Assembly (NCBI RefSeq): GCF_024006985.1
Contig: NZ_JAMXIB010000014.1
Location: 1 to 53,738, forward strand
Direction of reading: 5' to 3'
Origin: Robiginitalea marina
GTDB lineage: Bacteria > Bacteroidota > Bacteroidia > Flavobacteriales > Flavobacteriaceae
DNA: 53,738 nt
A program made the translations under genes and the position numbers. Numbering within the stretch: position 1 is the first letter of the stretch; each line of letters begins with the position of its first letter. The notes under the pieces were generated by a model that did not search any database, was not told where the DNA came from, and saw only the letters and a program-made list of their open reading frames with translations. Positions 43,631 through 53,738 of this stretch are shown piece by piece.

Positions 43631-44778
43631 GAGCAAAATCCATAAAAGCAACATCACCCCAGTCCCTTCAAAAGGAATTGGAACAGGCCATGGCCGACGG
43701 GTTTACCCCTACCCTGGCGATTGTTTTTACCTCCGTGGTCCAGGACCGCAAGGCAATCGGCAACCTGATGAATGCCTCCGGGATACGCCTTTTCGGAATC
43801 ACCACCAATGGGGAATTTATCGATGAGGAAACGGAAAAGGGGTCGATCGCAGCACTCCTGCTCGATATGGACAATGAGTATTTTCAAATCTACCTGGCGG
43901 AATACCCAAATCATAACTATAGGGAAGTGGCGAAAGGGGTAGCCAACCAGGCGAAAACAAGATTTAAAAGGCCTGCCTTTATCCTGGGCACGAGCCACCC
44001 GGCGGCAGACGGGGAGGAGATCCTGAGGGGCTTTGAAGCGGTATTGGGCGAAGACGTCAATGCCTTTGGAGGAGGCGCCGGAGATGACTATTCCTTTTCA
44101 GAAACCTTTGTGTTTACCAATACAGGGGAAAGCAACAATGGGATGGTCTGTATCGCCATCGATGAAGACAAAGTCGCGATCAGCGGCATAGCCACTTGCG
44201 GGTGGAAAGCGGTGGGTACCGAAAAAACGGTGACCAAAAGCGAAGGGAACCACGTGTACACCATCGATGGCTCCCCGGCCCTGGACCTTATGACCAAGTA
44301 TGGGGGGCTTGAAAATGTACATCCCGACAACAAAGATTTACTCATGGAAATCGCCGCCAATTTCCCCTTGCAATTACAAAAAGAAAAAGGTTCTCCCGTA
44401 ATGCGCCCCCCTTTGGTGGTCGACTGGTCAGACCATTCCTTTTATACCAGTGGCACCGTGCCTCAGGGCTCAAAAATCCGGTTTTCACTGCCGCCGGACT
44501 GGGACGTCATGGAAAAGGTGGTGCAAGGCGTTCGCAACCTGAAAGAAAACGGGATGCCCAAGGCAGACGCCCTGATCGTGTTCAGCTGCGCGGGCCGGAT
44601 CCTTTCTTTCGGGCCGATGATGAACGCCGAACTGGAAGGCATCAAACAGATATGGAATGTACCCATGGCCGGTATGTTCTCGAATGCCGAACTGGGCCGC
44701 ATGGCCGGGGGAAACCTGGAAATGCACAACCTGACCACCTGCTGCGTGGCCCTTAAGGAAAAAAAACAGTCCCAATAA
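43627..44778 (+). CDS. Stand-alone FIST-domain sensor protein 3
   Basis: The 383-residue protein starts MRAKSIKATSPQSLQKELEQ and closely resembles FIST copy 1 (MADGFTPTLAIVF is shared, as is the general order). Marks are FGITTNGEFIDEE, RPAFILGTSHPAADGEE, FGGGAGDDYSFSETFVFTNT and, at the end, ALIVFSCAGRILSFGPMM and TTCCVALKEKK. The usual YGEFG block is NAELGRM here. It has no fused output domain. It is followed after 2 bases by the broken EthD-family gene and then a kinase without sensor modules. Confidence 0.9.
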   Translation: MRAKSIKATSPQSLQKELEQAMADGFTPTLAIVFTSVVQDRKAIGNLMNASGIRLFGITTNGEFIDEETEKGSIAALLLDMDNEYFQIYLAEYPNHNYREVAKGVANQAKTRFKRPAFILGTSHPAADGEEILRGFEAVLGEDVNAFGGGAGDDYSFSETFVFTNTGESNNGMVCIAIDEDKVAISGIATCGWKAVGTEKTVTKSEGNHVYTIDGSPALDLMTKYGGLENVHPDNKDLLMEIAANFPLQLQKEKGSPVMRPPLVVDWSDHSFYTSGTVPQGSKIRFSLPPDWDVMEKVVQGVRNLKENGMPKADALIVFSCAGRILSFGPMMNAELEGIKQIWNVPMAGMFSNAELGRMAGGNLEMHNLTTCCVALKEKKQSQ

Positions 44779-44780
44779 CC

Positions 44781-44902
44781 ATGCAAAAAATAACTGTCCT
44801 CTGCGGAAACCCAACCGATCCCGAAGCGTTTGAACGCTATTACCAAAACACCCATTGGCCCCTGACGGCGTGACCGTGATGGTGGGCACTAGCGATGCAT
44901 GA
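44781..44902 (+). pseudogene. EthD-family remnant with internal deletion and frameshift
   Basis: The first 30 codons from the ATG at 44781 read MQKITVLCGNPTDPEAFERY then YQNTHWPLTA and a TGA at 44871-44873. This is the usual beginning of EthD-type small dimeric alpha-beta barrel proteins of about 100 residues. A second frame, from 44864, reads DGVTVMVGTSDA and stops at 44900-44902, which matches the usual C-terminus of the same family (GGVTVLVG-like). The middle, roughly 55-60 codons, is absent and the two ends are out of frame. The intact form probably worked with the FIST genes beside it. Confidence 0.72.
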
Positions 44903-44939
44903 AAACCCCTGATGCGAATATGCCTAAAAAGACTCCTGA

Positions 44940-45956
44940 ATGAACAGCCACCTGCAAACCCTGTTTGATTTTATCAGCCAATCGGAAACCCTTCCTGAAG
45001 CGGACAGGCAACTCCTGTTGGGCGCCCTGAAAAAAGCAGATAACGATTTAGCGATCAGCCTGTTCAAACTCGACCGGACCGAAAAGGTAAAACGCACCAC
45101 GGCCATCCTCCTCGAAGAAACCATTGAAGAACTCGAACAAAAGCGGAAAGCGGTGGAGGAGGCCCTGGCCGAGCTGAAAGCCACCCAGGCGCAGCTCATC
45201 CATTCCGAAAAAATGGCCTCCCTGGGGGAACTGACCGCCGGCATTGCCCACGAGATCCAGAACCCGCTGAACTTTGTGAACAATTTCTCGGAGGTAAGCA
45301 AGGAACTCCTGGAGGAGTTGACCCAGGAAATCGAAAAGGGCGACTGGGAAGAGGTGAAGGCCCTGGCCCGGGATGTGATCCAAAACCTCGAAAAAATAAA
45401 CCACCACGGCAAGCGGGCCGACGGCATCGTGAAGGGCATGCTGCAGCACAGCCGCAGCAGCGACGGGAAGAAGGAACCCACCGATTTGAACACCCTTGTG
45501 GACGAATACCTGCGCCTGGCCTATCACGGGATGCGCGCCAAAAACAAGGCCTTCAACGCGAATTTGGAAACGGATTTCGGGGAGGCCGTGGGCGAGGTAA
45601 CCCTGGTGCCCCAGGACATCGGGCGGGTGGTGCTGAATTTGCTCACCAATGCTTTCCATGCCGTGGACGAAAAAAAGGAACAGGCCCCTGAAGGGTTCCA
45701 GCCCAAAGTGAGCGTACAGACCCGGAAGAACGGGAAATATATTGAACTCCGGGTGGCGGACAACGGGAAGGGCATACCCGAACCTGTAAAGGCAAAGATT
45801 TTCCAGCCTTTCTTTACCACCAAACCCACCGGGCAGGGCACAGGCCTGGGCCTTTCCCTGAGTTACGACATTGTAAAATCCCATGGGGGCGACATCCTTG
45901 TGGCCTCTGAAGAAGGGGAAGGGACCGAATTCACCATTAAACTTCCCTCAGAATGA
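44940..45956 (+). CDS. Short soluble histidine kinase without sensor modules
   Basis: The 338-residue protein has a short helical N-terminus ([20 protein letters not shown]), a coiled coil (about 50-90) and a kinase core like that of the giant kinase. The phospho-acceptor is His104 in [17 protein letters not shown]; the N box is [15 protein letters not shown], with DNGKGIP and [11 protein letters not shown] for ATP. There is no membrane helix and no sensory domain, so input must come from a partner, possibly the FIST proteins upstream. It is 37 bases after the EthD remnant and overlaps the next kinase gene by ATGA. Confidence 0.9.
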   Translation: MNSHLQTLFDFISQSETLPEADRQLLLGALKKADNDLAISLFKLDRTEKVKRTTAILLEETIEELEQKRKAVEEALAELKATQAQLIHSEKMASLGELTAGIAHEIQNPLNFVNNFSEVSKELLEELTQEIEKGDWEEVKALARDVIQNLEKINHHGKRADGIVKGMLQHSRSSDGKKEPTDLNTLVDEYLRLAYHGMRAKNKAFNANLETDFGEAVGEVTLVPQDIGRVVLNLLTNAFHAVDEKKEQAPEGFQPKVSVQTRKNGKYIELRVADNGKGIPEPVKAKIFQPFFTTKPTGQGTGLGLSLSYDIVKSHGGDILVASEEGEGTEFTIKLPSE

Positions 45957-48900
45957 GAAACCCCGGAGTACCTGAGGCCTTTGAAGGTCGTTCCGTATAC
46001 GAACGACTCATAAATGTGATGCTGGACTTTGATGAGGTAGAGGACCTTAAAGAAATCGTCCATCCTGAATTCACGGGATACGGGTCGGCTGCGCACGAAT
46101 TCTTCAGGACCCGGGAAGACGTAAAGAAAATGGCGGAAATGCAGGCCCAACAACTTAAGGGGAGCGGTTTCGGGTATACCCGCAGGCCGGTTTCAGAAAA
46201 AGTATTTGCCGGGGGGGATGCCTGCCTGGTCCTCGAAAATTTTCTGCTGTTTTTGCCGGACAGCAACCACCAACTCGAGGTGAGGCTTTCGGCCCTCCTT
46301 GAAAAGATCGATGGAAAGTGGCTGGTAACCCACTTCCACGGCTCCAGCCCGGACACCGATATTGCCGAGGATGAAGCCTTCCCGGAGGAAGGGCTTCGGC
46401 GGAAAAACCTGGAACTCGAGGCGAAAATAAAGGAACGCACCCGCGACCTGGAGGTTGAAGCCGCCCTGGAACGGACCCGGGCCCAAAGCATGCTGATGCA
46501 GCATTCCGGTGAGCTGAATGCAGTTTCCAGTGTCTTCCACGAACAATTATTGCGGCTGGGAATTGATTCTGAGTTTTCTTTTGTATGGCTTCCCGATGAA
46601 GCCAGGGAAAACCATATTTTCTGGACTACCTGGACGGAAACCACCGAGGGGAAACAGGTATATCACAGCAAAGCGGTCACCTATCCGCTGGACCTGACTG
46701 ATGCCTACAATGCCGCCTGTATTGCCGATTGGGAAAGCGGGGTTTCGGTACACGAGCACTTTGTGCCCCCGGGGGACATCCCGGATTTCTTCACCTCCTG
46801 GGAAGAAATGCTGGAAGGGGCCCCCCACCTGAAAGCCGAATATTTCCCACAGGGGATATACTATACCGAAGCCTTCATGAAATACGGGTGTTTCGGGATC
46901 GATATCCGAAGGCCGCTGACGGAAGAAGAAAAATCCATATTGCACCGCTTTGCCATTGAATTCGAGCGGACCTATACCCGATTCCTCGACCTGCAAAAAG
47001 CCGAGGCCCAGGCGCGGGAAGCCCGGATCGAGACCGCCCTGGAGAAAGTCCGCACCCATACCATGGGCATGCGATCCAGCGAGGACCTTTCCGGGGTAAC
47101 TTCCGTGATGTTCGAACAGATGAAGGAACTGGGGGGGGATTTGTTTGCCTTCGGCGTGGTGCTGTGTTCAAAAGACAAGAACGTGGTGGAGCAATGGCAC
47201 AGCCTGGCGGACCAGGGCATGATATCCCCCTTCCAGGTGCCCGTGGACCTGGATTACATCCACCAGTACCGCTATGACCAGTGGAAGTCGGGAAAAGACC
47301 TCTTTTCGATAGAAATTCCCGAAGACTATATCGAAACGCATTTTGCCAAAATGTATACCCTGCCCTCCTTCAAGAAAGCCATGGAAGAGGTGGCAGCCAG
47401 GGGCTTTGATATCACGACCCCGACCTGGGAACTGGACTACGGGGCCTCCTTCAGCCACGGCTACCTGCTGATATCGTCCCTGGCACCCTTTGGGGAGAGC
47501 CATATCTTCCCGCGCTTTGCCAGGGTTTTCGAACAGGCCTATACGCGCTTCCTGGACCTGCAAAAAGCCGAAGCCCAGGCCCGGGAGGCGCAGATCGAGG
47601 CCGCCCTGGAACGGGTGAGGAGCCGCACCATGGCCATGCAGCATTCCGATGAACTGGCCGAAGCCTCCCACCTGCTGGACCGGGAAGTCCGCGGGCTGGG
47701 GATTAAAACCTGGGGTTGCGCCTTTAATATTTACCGGGAGCATGACTCCCTGGAGTGGTTTGGCAATGAAGCAGGGCTACTACCAACCTACACGGTGCCC
47801 AGGCAGGGGATCTTTAAAACCTATTTCGACCTGGGCCAGGAAGGGGAATCCCTTTTTATAAAGGAAATAGCCGGGGAGGAATGCACAGCCCACTATGAAT
47901 TCATGAGTACCCTGCCGGTTGTTGGCGAGGTCCTGAAGCGACTAAAAGAAACCAACGGTGCCTTCCCCTCTTACCAGATCGACCATGTCGCGTATTTCAA
48001 ATACGGCTACCTGCTGTTCATCACCCGGGAGGAGGTGCCGCAGGCCCACGAAATTTTTAAACGGTTCGCCAAAGTATTCGAACAAACCTATACCCGTTTT
48101 CTGGACTTGCAATTAAAGGAAGAGCAGGCGGTAAAATTAGTTGAGGAAAAACAACGCCTGGAAAAAACCCTGAGTGATTTGCAGGCCACCCAGAAACAAC
48201 TGGTCCATGCCGAAAAAATGGCCTCCCTCGGAGAGCTCACCGCCGGCATTGCTCATGAGATCCAGAACCCGCTCAACTTTGTCAATAACTTCTCCGAAGT
48301 GAGCAAGGAACTGCTCGAAGAACTCATGGAGGAATTGAAAAAGGGGGATGCTGAAGAGGTGGATGCTATCGCGCAGGATGTGATCCGGAACCTGGAAAAA
48401 ATTGTCCACCATGGCAAAAGGGCCGACAGCATCGTTAAGGGCATGCTGCAGCACAGCCGCAGCAGCGACGGGCAAAAAGAGCCCACCGACCTGAACAAAC
48501 TGGCCGACGAATACCTCCGCCTGGCCTACCACGGCCTGCGCGCCAAAGACAAGTCCTTCAACGCTTCCATGGAAACCGATTTTGACACCGCCGTGGGTAT
48601 TGTGGACGTGATCCCCCAGGACATCGGGAGGGTGCTGCTGAACCTGGTGACCAATGCGTTCCATGCCGTGACGGAACGAAAAAAACACCACCCCGGGGAG
48701 TATGACCCCAGGGTAACGGTGAAGTCGCGGAGAACGGATGAAGGTGCGGAAATTCAGGTAATCGACAACGGTGGCGGTATCCCGGAAACCATACGCGAAA
48801 AGATTTTCCAGCCCTTTTTTACCACCAAGCCCACCGGGGAGGGCACAGGGCTGGGGCTTTCCATGAGCTATGACATTATAAGCAAAGGGCATGGAGGGGA

Positions 48901-48976
48901 ATTAACCATGGAGACCGCGGAGGGGGAGGGCACCGTTTTTAAAATCATACTACCTGTAAAAAAGGAAAGGACATGA
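45953..48976 (+). CDS. Soluble histidine kinase with SnoaL-like domain and three sensor modules
   Basis: The 1007-residue protein has four parts. Residues 1-140 resemble a SnoaL/NTF2-like fold ([20 protein letters not shown], then [20 protein letters not shown]). Three modules of about 185 residues follow (about 175-760), each ending in the linker that contains [14 protein letters not shown]. The kinase core has His768 in [17 protein letters not shown], the N box [22 protein letters not shown] and [11 protein letters not shown]. No membrane segment or receiver domain is visible. The third module, with [20 protein letters not shown], is closely related to one in the next kinase. The ATG sits in the stop of the short kinase gene and the stop overlaps the next kinase gene. 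Confidence 0.9.
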   Translation: MRNPGVPEAFEGRSVYERLINVMLDFDEVEDLKEIVHPEFTGYGSAAHEFFRTREDVKKMAEMQAQQLKGSGFGYTRRPVSEKVFAGGDACLVLENFLLFLPDSNHQLEVRLSALLEKIDGKWLVTHFHGSSPDTDIAEDEAFPEEGLRRKNLELEAKIKERTRDLEVEAALERTRAQSMLMQHSGELNAVSSVFHEQLLRLGIDSEFSFVWLPDEARENHIFWTTWTETTEGKQVYHSKAVTYPLDLTDAYNAACIADWESGVSVHEHFVPPGDIPDFFTSWEEMLEGAPHLKAEYFPQGIYYTEAFMKYGCFGIDIRRPLTEEEKSILHRFAIEFERTYTRFLDLQKAEAQAREARIETALEKVRTHTMGMRSSEDLSGVTSVMFEQMKELGGDLFAFGVVLCSKDKNVVEQWHSLADQGMISPFQVPVDLDYIHQYRYDQWKSGKDLFSIEIPEDYIETHFAKMYTLPSFKKAMEEVAARGFDITTPTWELDYGASFSHGYLLISSLAPFGESHIFPRFARVFEQAYTRFLDLQKAEAQAREAQIEAALERVRSRTMAMQHSDELAEASHLLDREVRGLGIKTWGCAFNIYREHDSLEWFGNEAGLLPTYTVPRQGIFKTYFDLGQEGESLFIKEIAGEECTAHYEFMSTLPVVGEVLKRLKETNGAFPSYQIDHVAYFKYGYLLFITREEVPQAHEIFKRFAKVFEQTYTRFLDLQLKEEQAVKLVEEKQRLEKTLSDLQATQKQLVHAEKMASLGELTAGIAHEIQNPLNFVNNFSEVSKELLEELMEELKKGDAEEVDAIAQDVIRNLEKIVHHGKRADSIVKGMLQHSRSSDGQKEPTDLNKLADEYLRLAYHGLRAKDKSFNASMETDFDTAVGIVDVIPQDIGRVLLNLVTNAFHAVTERKKHHPGEYDPRVTVKSRRTDEGAEIQVIDNGGGIPETIREKIFQPFFTTKPTGEGTGLGLSMSYDIISKGHGGELTMETAEGEGTVFKIILPVKKERT

Positions 48977-51900
48977 GGTTGACCCAAAAAATAAAAACCG
49001 AGGTCCTGCAGGTCTATGACACCTGGCTGGAAAGCTATGTTTCAGGGAATGTGGAAACCTACGACCACTACCTGGACGATGCCTACCATTTTATCGGTTC
49101 CACCAATAATGAAGAATTCCTCAGCAGAAGGGAAACCACGGAATTTTTCAGGGTCACGGCAGACCAATTCGCCGGTAAAACGGAGTTGAGGAACGAGACA
49201 AAATCCGTGGAGGGTTTTGGGGAGCTCATATTCCTTACCCATGTCTTTGATGCATGGTTTCTCGGGGGGGAAGACTGGTCCTACTACGGGAGGTTCCGGT
49301 TTACTTCAGTGCTTCGGAACACTGAGGACGGCTGGCGCTTTATCTACCAGCATTTCTCCACCCCCGACAGCAAAGCCCAGGAAGGCCAGACTATCGGCTA
49401 CGACCAGATCAGCGCCGAAAACCTGCAACTTCGGGAAGCGATCAAAAGGCGGACCGTGGAACTGGAAGAAAAAAACCGGGAGCTGGCTATAGAGGCTGCC
49501 CTGGAGCGGATCCGCGCCCAGGTTACCGCCATGACGGATTCCTCGGAACTGCTCGATATCGTGGTGACCATGCGCACCGAGTTCGTGAAACTGGGGCATG
49601 AAGCCCATTATTTCTGGCATATGAGGTGGCTGCCCGAAACCTATAAAAAGGCGATGACCTCCGGGGATGGGACGCGCATTGGCATGGTGATGACCCTGCC
49701 CCGCAACATACACGGAAACATCCCCCTACTGGAGGCCTGGGAACAAAGCGATGACCCCACGGTAGTGTATGCGATGGATCCCGAAACCGCCGTGGACTAC
49801 GTAAATAAAATGGTTTCCCTGGGCGATTTCCAGCAGGTGGACCCGCAGGCCCCGGGCCCTGACGATATCCGTCATATTGGGGGCCTGACCTTTGTGATGG
49901 CCCGCACCACGCATGGGGAGATCGGATTCAGCCTGCCGGGGGTCGTCCCGGAGCCCCCGAAAGCGGCCGTGGATACCCTGGTGCGATTTGCGGGGGTTTT
50001 TGATTTGGCCTACCGCAGGTTTGAAGACCTGCAAAAGGCGGAAGCCCAGGCCAGGGAAGCCCAGATCGAAATGGCCCTGGAAAAAGTGCGCTCGAAAACC
50101 ATGGGGATGCAAAAAAGTCAGGAACTCAGGGAAGTGATCCAGGAAGTGTACGACCAGTTTGTACTGCTTAATATCCATGTGGAACATTCCGGCTTTATCC
50201 TGGATTATAAGGAAAATGAGCAGATGCATATCTGGTTGGCCGATACACATGGGGTCCCGGCGGAACTTACCATTCCCTATTTTGATTCCCCCCACTGGAA
50301 CAGTTTTTTGGAAGCCAAAAAGGGGGGAGCGGACTTCTTTACCAACCTGCTCGATTTCGAAACAAAGAATCAATTTTATAAGGACCTTTTTGACTTTATC
50401 CCCGATCTGGATGAGGAGATCAAACAGTATTACCTGAACTGCCCTGGCCTCGCGATTTCAACGGTATTGTTGGAGAATGTCGGGCTTTACATTGAGAATT
50501 TTACAGGGACCCCCTATTCTGAGGAAGACAATAGGATCCTGATGCGCTTTGGCAGGGTCTTCCAGCAAACCTACAGCCGCTTCATGGATCTCCAAAAAGC
50601 AGAGGCACAGGCACGGGAGGCGGAAATCCAGTTAGCCCTGGAACGCGTTCGCGCCCGCTCGATGGCCATGCAAAATACAGATGAACTGCATGAAGTGCTC
50701 AGTGTCCTGTTCCGTCAGTTTGACAACCTCGGGATTGAGCCGGTGAATGTGTTTTTGAGCCTTTTTGACCGGGAAAACAGAACCCTTACCTACCGGGCCT
50801 CCGGTAAGTCCGGGACAAGGGTTCCCGGGAAGCAGGTGGTACAGGTCGATAGCATGGAGCCCCTTAAGGCCCTCTATGACAAATGGCTGCATGACAACTC
50901 CGATTCGGTGGAAGTGATTTTTTACCCCAAAGAAGTGCTGCCTGACCTCTTTGGCATTTTCTCCGAAACCTTCGCAGCCATGCCTGAAGCAGATCGCATG
51001 GGGCCCGATGATTATCCGGAGGGCGGATATTCCGTGGCAGGGTATACCCCATTCGGGTATTTGGGATACGACCACCAGCAAGAGCCAACTGAAGAAGAAA
51101 AAGAGATCCTTTCCCGATTTTGCCTCGAATTCACCCGGGTTTATCAACGGTTCCTGGATATCCAAAAGGCCGAAGCCCAGGCCAGGGAAGCGCAAATCGA
51201 AGCGGCATTGGAAAAAATCCGGAGCAGGTCACTGGGCATGCAAAACTCAGGGGAGTTGCAGGACGTGGTACAAATAGTCGCCGAAAAGATCCAGGAACTG
51301 GGTGTGATAGTGGATCCTACAGGCGTGCTGATTTGTACGTATCCGGAAGGCACCAAAGATGTGATTCACTGGACCTACAGTCCGGCAGCCCGGGAGCGCT
51401 CCAAACCTTACTTTATGCCCTATTTTGAACATCCCATCTGGGATGAAGCATGGGAATCCAAAAACCGGGGCGATGCCTGGTTGTCGAAAACCTATTCAAA
51501 GGGGGTTAAGAACACGTTCCTTCGAACCATCTTTACCCGCAGTGATTCCGATTATTCCGGGTTACCGGAAGACTACAAGCAATGGCAGTTAGACAGCCCG
51601 GTTTATACGCTTTCGTTTGCCTGGGGTAAGCATTCGGCCCTTTGTGTCCCCAATAATGACGGCACAGCACCCACTGAAGCCCAAAAGGAAATCCTGATTC
51701 GATTTGCAAGGGTTTTTGAACAGAGCTATGTGCGGTTTTTGGACCTTCAGAAATCTGAGGAACAAGCCCGGGAAGGGCGAATACAATTATCCCTGGAGCG
51801 CTTGCGCTCCAAAGCCATGAGCATGCAGCAATCGGATGAATTGCACGAAGTTTTGGCAGTTTTGTTCGAACAGTTTGATATCCTGGGTATCCGGCCTATG

Positions 51901-53738
51901 TCGACACATATGACTATCCTCGATCTTGAAAACAACACTTTTACCTTCCGGGAAACGGGCAAATTTGGCAACAGGAGTTTCGGGGAGCACACCTTTGCCC
52001 TCGATGCCATGGATACCTGGAAAGATATGGTGGAAAGCTGGCAGAAGACCGAGCCTTTCACCATCAACCGCCTTCATTTCCCCAAAGAAAACTTACCGCA
52101 GGTATGGGAGGTATTTCATGAATCTTTTGCTTCCATGCCCGAAGAATCGAGGATTCGTCCCGAGGATTATCCCGATGGCATCTACCACACCGCTGGCAAA
52201 CACCCTTTTGGGTATATCGGGATGAACCAGGTTCGCCCTGCTACCGAAGAAGAAGAACAGATTGTAATCCGGTTTGCAAACGAGTTCGGCCGCGTTTACC
52301 AACGCTTCCTCGACCTGCAGAAAGCCGAAGCCCAGGCGCAGGAGGCCAGAATAGAAGCTGCCCTCGAAAAAGTGCGTGCCCGCACCATGGGCATGCAGCA
52401 CAGTGATGAATTGCCGGATGTGGCCCTGCTGCTCTTTAATGAAGTCAGGGCCCTTGGGGTACCGGCCTGGAGCAGTGGCTTTAATATCCTTGCGGAAGAC
52501 AGGAAGTCTGCCGCTGCCTGGATGAGCAGTGAAGGCACCCTGCAAAAGCCGTTTACCCTCCGGTTGTTCGGAGAAGCCTCCTTTGAGGAAATGGGGGCTT
52601 TCGCCAGGGGGGACGAACCTCTAATGGTGCAGGAATTGGGGGGGAAAGCGCTTGTGGCCCATTACGACTACATGAAATCGTTCCCGGACCTGCAGGCCAT
52701 CTTTAAAGACATCCAGGATGCAGGGCTTTCCCTGCCCACCTACCAGGTTAACCACCTGTGCAAGTTCGCCCATGGCTTCCTGTTGTTCATCACCTATGAA
52801 AGGGTGCCCGGAGCGCATGAAATTTTCAGGAGGTTTACCACGGTCTTTGAGCAGACCTACACCCGGTTCCTGGACCTGAAGAACCTGGAAGCCCAGGCCC
52901 GGGAATCGAAAATAGAAACGGCCCTGGAGCGCGTGAGGGCCCGGGCCCTCGCCATGCAACAGCCCGAGGAACTGAAGGACGTGGCCCGGGTGATGCGCCA
53001 GGAGATGGCACTGCTCGGGGTGGAGGAACTGGAGACCTCCAGCATCTATATCCACGACCCGCAGGCGGGAAAGACCGAGTGCTGGTATGCCATTAAAGAC
53101 ATCCGCGAGGCGGAAAAGGTGATGGTGGCGGACCATTTTGACCTGGACCTGAACGAAACCTGGGTCGGTAGGGAAATGCTCAGGTTCCACGGGGGCAAAG
53201 AGGAACAGTTATCCATTATTATGAAGGGGGATCAGCGAAAAGAATGGATCGACTATTGCGAGGCGCATTCCCAGGCCTTAAAGGGATATTACGGGGAAGA
53301 GATCCCGGAGCGTACCTACCATTTATATAAATTTTCGCACGGGGCCATCGGGGCGGCCACTCCCGGGGAACTGTCGGAGGAGAGCTGGAGCCTGCTGAAA
53401 AGGGCTGCCTCCGTCTTCTCCCTGGCCTATTCCCGCTTCCGGGACCTCACCCAGGCACGCCTCGACCTGCAGCGCCTGAAAGAAGAAAAAAAACGGGCGG
53501 AAGATGCCCTGAAGGAACTGCAATTGACCCAGCAACAATTGGTCCACGCCGAAAAGATGGCTTCCCTGGGGGAACTCACCGCAGGCATCGCCCATGAGAT
53601 CCAGAACCCGCTCAACTTTGTCAACAACTTCTCGGAGGTCAGTAATGAACTGCTCGAAGAAATGGCTGAAGAACTGGAAAAGGGCGACCTTTCCGAGGTC
53701 CGGGCCATTGTGGAAGACCTCAAACAGAACCTCGATAA
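48973..53738 (+). CDS. Soluble histidine kinase with SnoaL-like domain and seven sensor modules (partial, cut by window end)
   Basis: The frame opens at the ATG at 48973, inside the stop of the previous gene, and runs for 1588 codons to the window edge without a stop. Residues 1-135 form a SnoaL/NTF2-like domain ([20 protein letters not shown], then [20 protein letters not shown]). Seven modules of about 190 residues follow, each linked by the [15 protein letters not shown]-type helix; module types recur from the other kinases. The kinase core begins at [20 protein letters not shown] with His1541, and the window ends before the ATP-binding domain. No membrane helix is visible in the part seen. 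A response regulator, if any, would lie beyond the window. Confidence 0.9.
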   Translation, partial: MRLTQKIKTEVLQVYDTWLESYVSGNVETYDHYLDDAYHFIGSTNNEEFLSRRETTEFFRVTADQFAGKTELRNETKSVEGFGELIFLTHVFDAWFLGGEDWSYYGRFRFTSVLRNTEDGWRFIYQHFSTPDSKAQEGQTIGYDQISAENLQLREAIKRRTVELEEKNRELAIEAALERIRAQVTAMTDSSELLDIVVTMRTEFVKLGHEAHYFWHMRWLPETYKKAMTSGDGTRIGMVMTLPRNIHGNIPLLEAWEQSDDPTVVYAMDPETAVDYVNKMVSLGDFQQVDPQAPGPDDIRHIGGLTFVMARTTHGEIGFSLPGVVPEPPKAAVDTLVRFAGVFDLAYRRFEDLQKAEAQAREAQIEMALEKVRSKTMGMQKSQELREVIQEVYDQFVLLNIHVEHSGFILDYKENEQMHIWLADTHGVPAELTIPYFDSPHWNSFLEAKKGGADFFTNLLDFETKNQFYKDLFDFIPDLDEEIKQYYLNCPGLAISTVLLENVGLYIENFTGTPYSEEDNRILMRFGRVFQQTYSRFMDLQKAEAQAREAEIQLALERVRARSMAMQNTDELHEVLSVLFRQFDNLGIEPVNVFLSLFDRENRTLTYRASGKSGTRVPGKQVVQVDSMEPLKALYDKWLHDNSDSVEVIFYPKEVLPDLFGIFSETFAAMPEADRMGPDDYPEGGYSVAGYTPFGYLGYDHQQEPTEEEKEILSRFCLEFTRVYQRFLDIQKAEAQAREAQIEAALEKIRSRSLGMQNSGELQDVVQIVAEKIQELGVIVDPTGVLICTYPEGTKDVIHWTYSPAARERSKPYFMPYFEHPIWDEAWESKNRGDAWLSKTYSKGVKNTFLRTIFTRSDSDYSGLPEDYKQWQLDSPVYTLSFAWGKHSALCVPNNDGTAPTEAQKEILIRFARVFEQSYVRFLDLQKSEEQAREGRIQLSLERLRSKAMSMQQSDELHEVLAVLFEQFDILGIRPMSTHMTILDLENNTFTFRETGKFGNRSFGEHTFALDAMDTWKDMVESWQKTEPFTINRLHFPKENLPQVWEVFHESFASMPEESRIRPEDYPDGIYHTAGKHPFGYIGMNQVRPATEEEEQIVIRFANEFGRVYQRFLDLQKAEAQAQEARIEAALEKVRARTMGMQHSDELPDVALLLFNEVRALGVPAWSSGFNILAEDRKSAAAWMSSEGTLQKPFTLRLFGEASFEEMGAFARGDEPLMVQELGGKALVAHYDYMKSFPDLQAIFKDIQDAGLSLPTYQVNHLCKFAHGFLLFITYERVPGAHEIFRRFTTVFEQTYTRFLDLKNLEAQARESKIETALERVRARALAMQQPEELKDVARVMRQEMALLGVEELETSSIYIHDPQAGKTECWYAIKDIREAEKVMVADHFDLDLNETWVGREMLRFHGGKEEQLSIIMKGDQRKEWIDYCEAHSQALKGYYGEEIPERTYHLYKFSHGAIGAATPGELSEESWSLLKRAASVFSLAYSRFRDLTQARLDLQRLKEEKKRAEDALKELQLTQQQLVHAEKMASLGELTAGIAHEIQNPLNFVNNFSEVSNELLEEMAEELEKGDLSEVRAIVEDLKQNLD

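Noticed and set aside
40924-53738. A response regulator gene partnering the kinases
   Set aside because: No receiver-domain motif (DD...D...T...K) was found in any frame of the cluster within the window.

Overview
The window looks like a chromosomal segment of a GC-rich marine member of the Flavobacteriaceae (Bacteroidota); Robiginitalea would fit, but the genus is an inference. The signs are lipoproteins exported by a Cys box, TonB receptor/SusR-type carbohydrate biology, promoters of the Bacteroidota type (TAnnTTTG at -7, few Shine-Dalgarno sites), and family-restricted genes such as DUF1599, the BT_3928/DoxX family, DUF3667 and DUF6090. No rRNA, tRNA, IS element or CRISPR array was seen.

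Positions 1-9652 (all minus strand) hold part of a polysaccharide utilization locus for a beta-glucan, probably laminarin: a membrane-anchored beta-propeller/Y_Y_Y/LuxR-type regulator, a secreted protein that joins a TIM-barrel glycosidase to a predicted outer-membrane beta-barrel, a surface glycan-binding lipoprotein, a GH16 endo-glucanase lipoprotein and a PKD-domain lipoprotein cut by the window edge. The 322-base gap between regulator and target genes has two perfect 10-base direct repeats 25 bases apart.

Positions 9838-16629 are mixed metabolism: a DUF6090 membrane protein, a class V aminotransferase, a D-amino acid aminotransferase, a YfcC-type transporter, a 5'-deoxynucleotidase, an NAD(P)-binding F420-reductase-like protein and a lipocalin-like lipoprotein. 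Positions 16659-22939 form a tight minus-strand operon DUF4856 - imelysin - HTTM - TonB receptor, likely for iron; a long inverted repeat upstream looks like a metalloregulator site.

Positions 23164-34260 are housekeeping: clpS, prmA, tpiA, a DoxX-family membrane protein and DUF1599 on one strand; folP, cdaA and a DUF3667 protein on the other; then an ABC exporter, truA, a small secreted protein with a perfect hairpin terminator, a 16-base tandem repeat array and a metallophosphoesterase.

Positions 34462-53738 (all plus strand, running off the edge) are the striking part: nine intact or edge-cut genes plus one pseudogene, often overlapping by ATGA, encoding three stand-alone FIST-domain sensor proteins, a small DUF6616-like protein, a broken EthD-family gene and four soluble histidine kinases. 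Three of the kinases carry tandem arrays of 10, 3 and 7 related approximately 185-residue sensor modules joined by near-identical signalling helices. No response regulator lies in the window. This FIST/multi-module kinase cluster is the best candidate for an undescribed signalling system.
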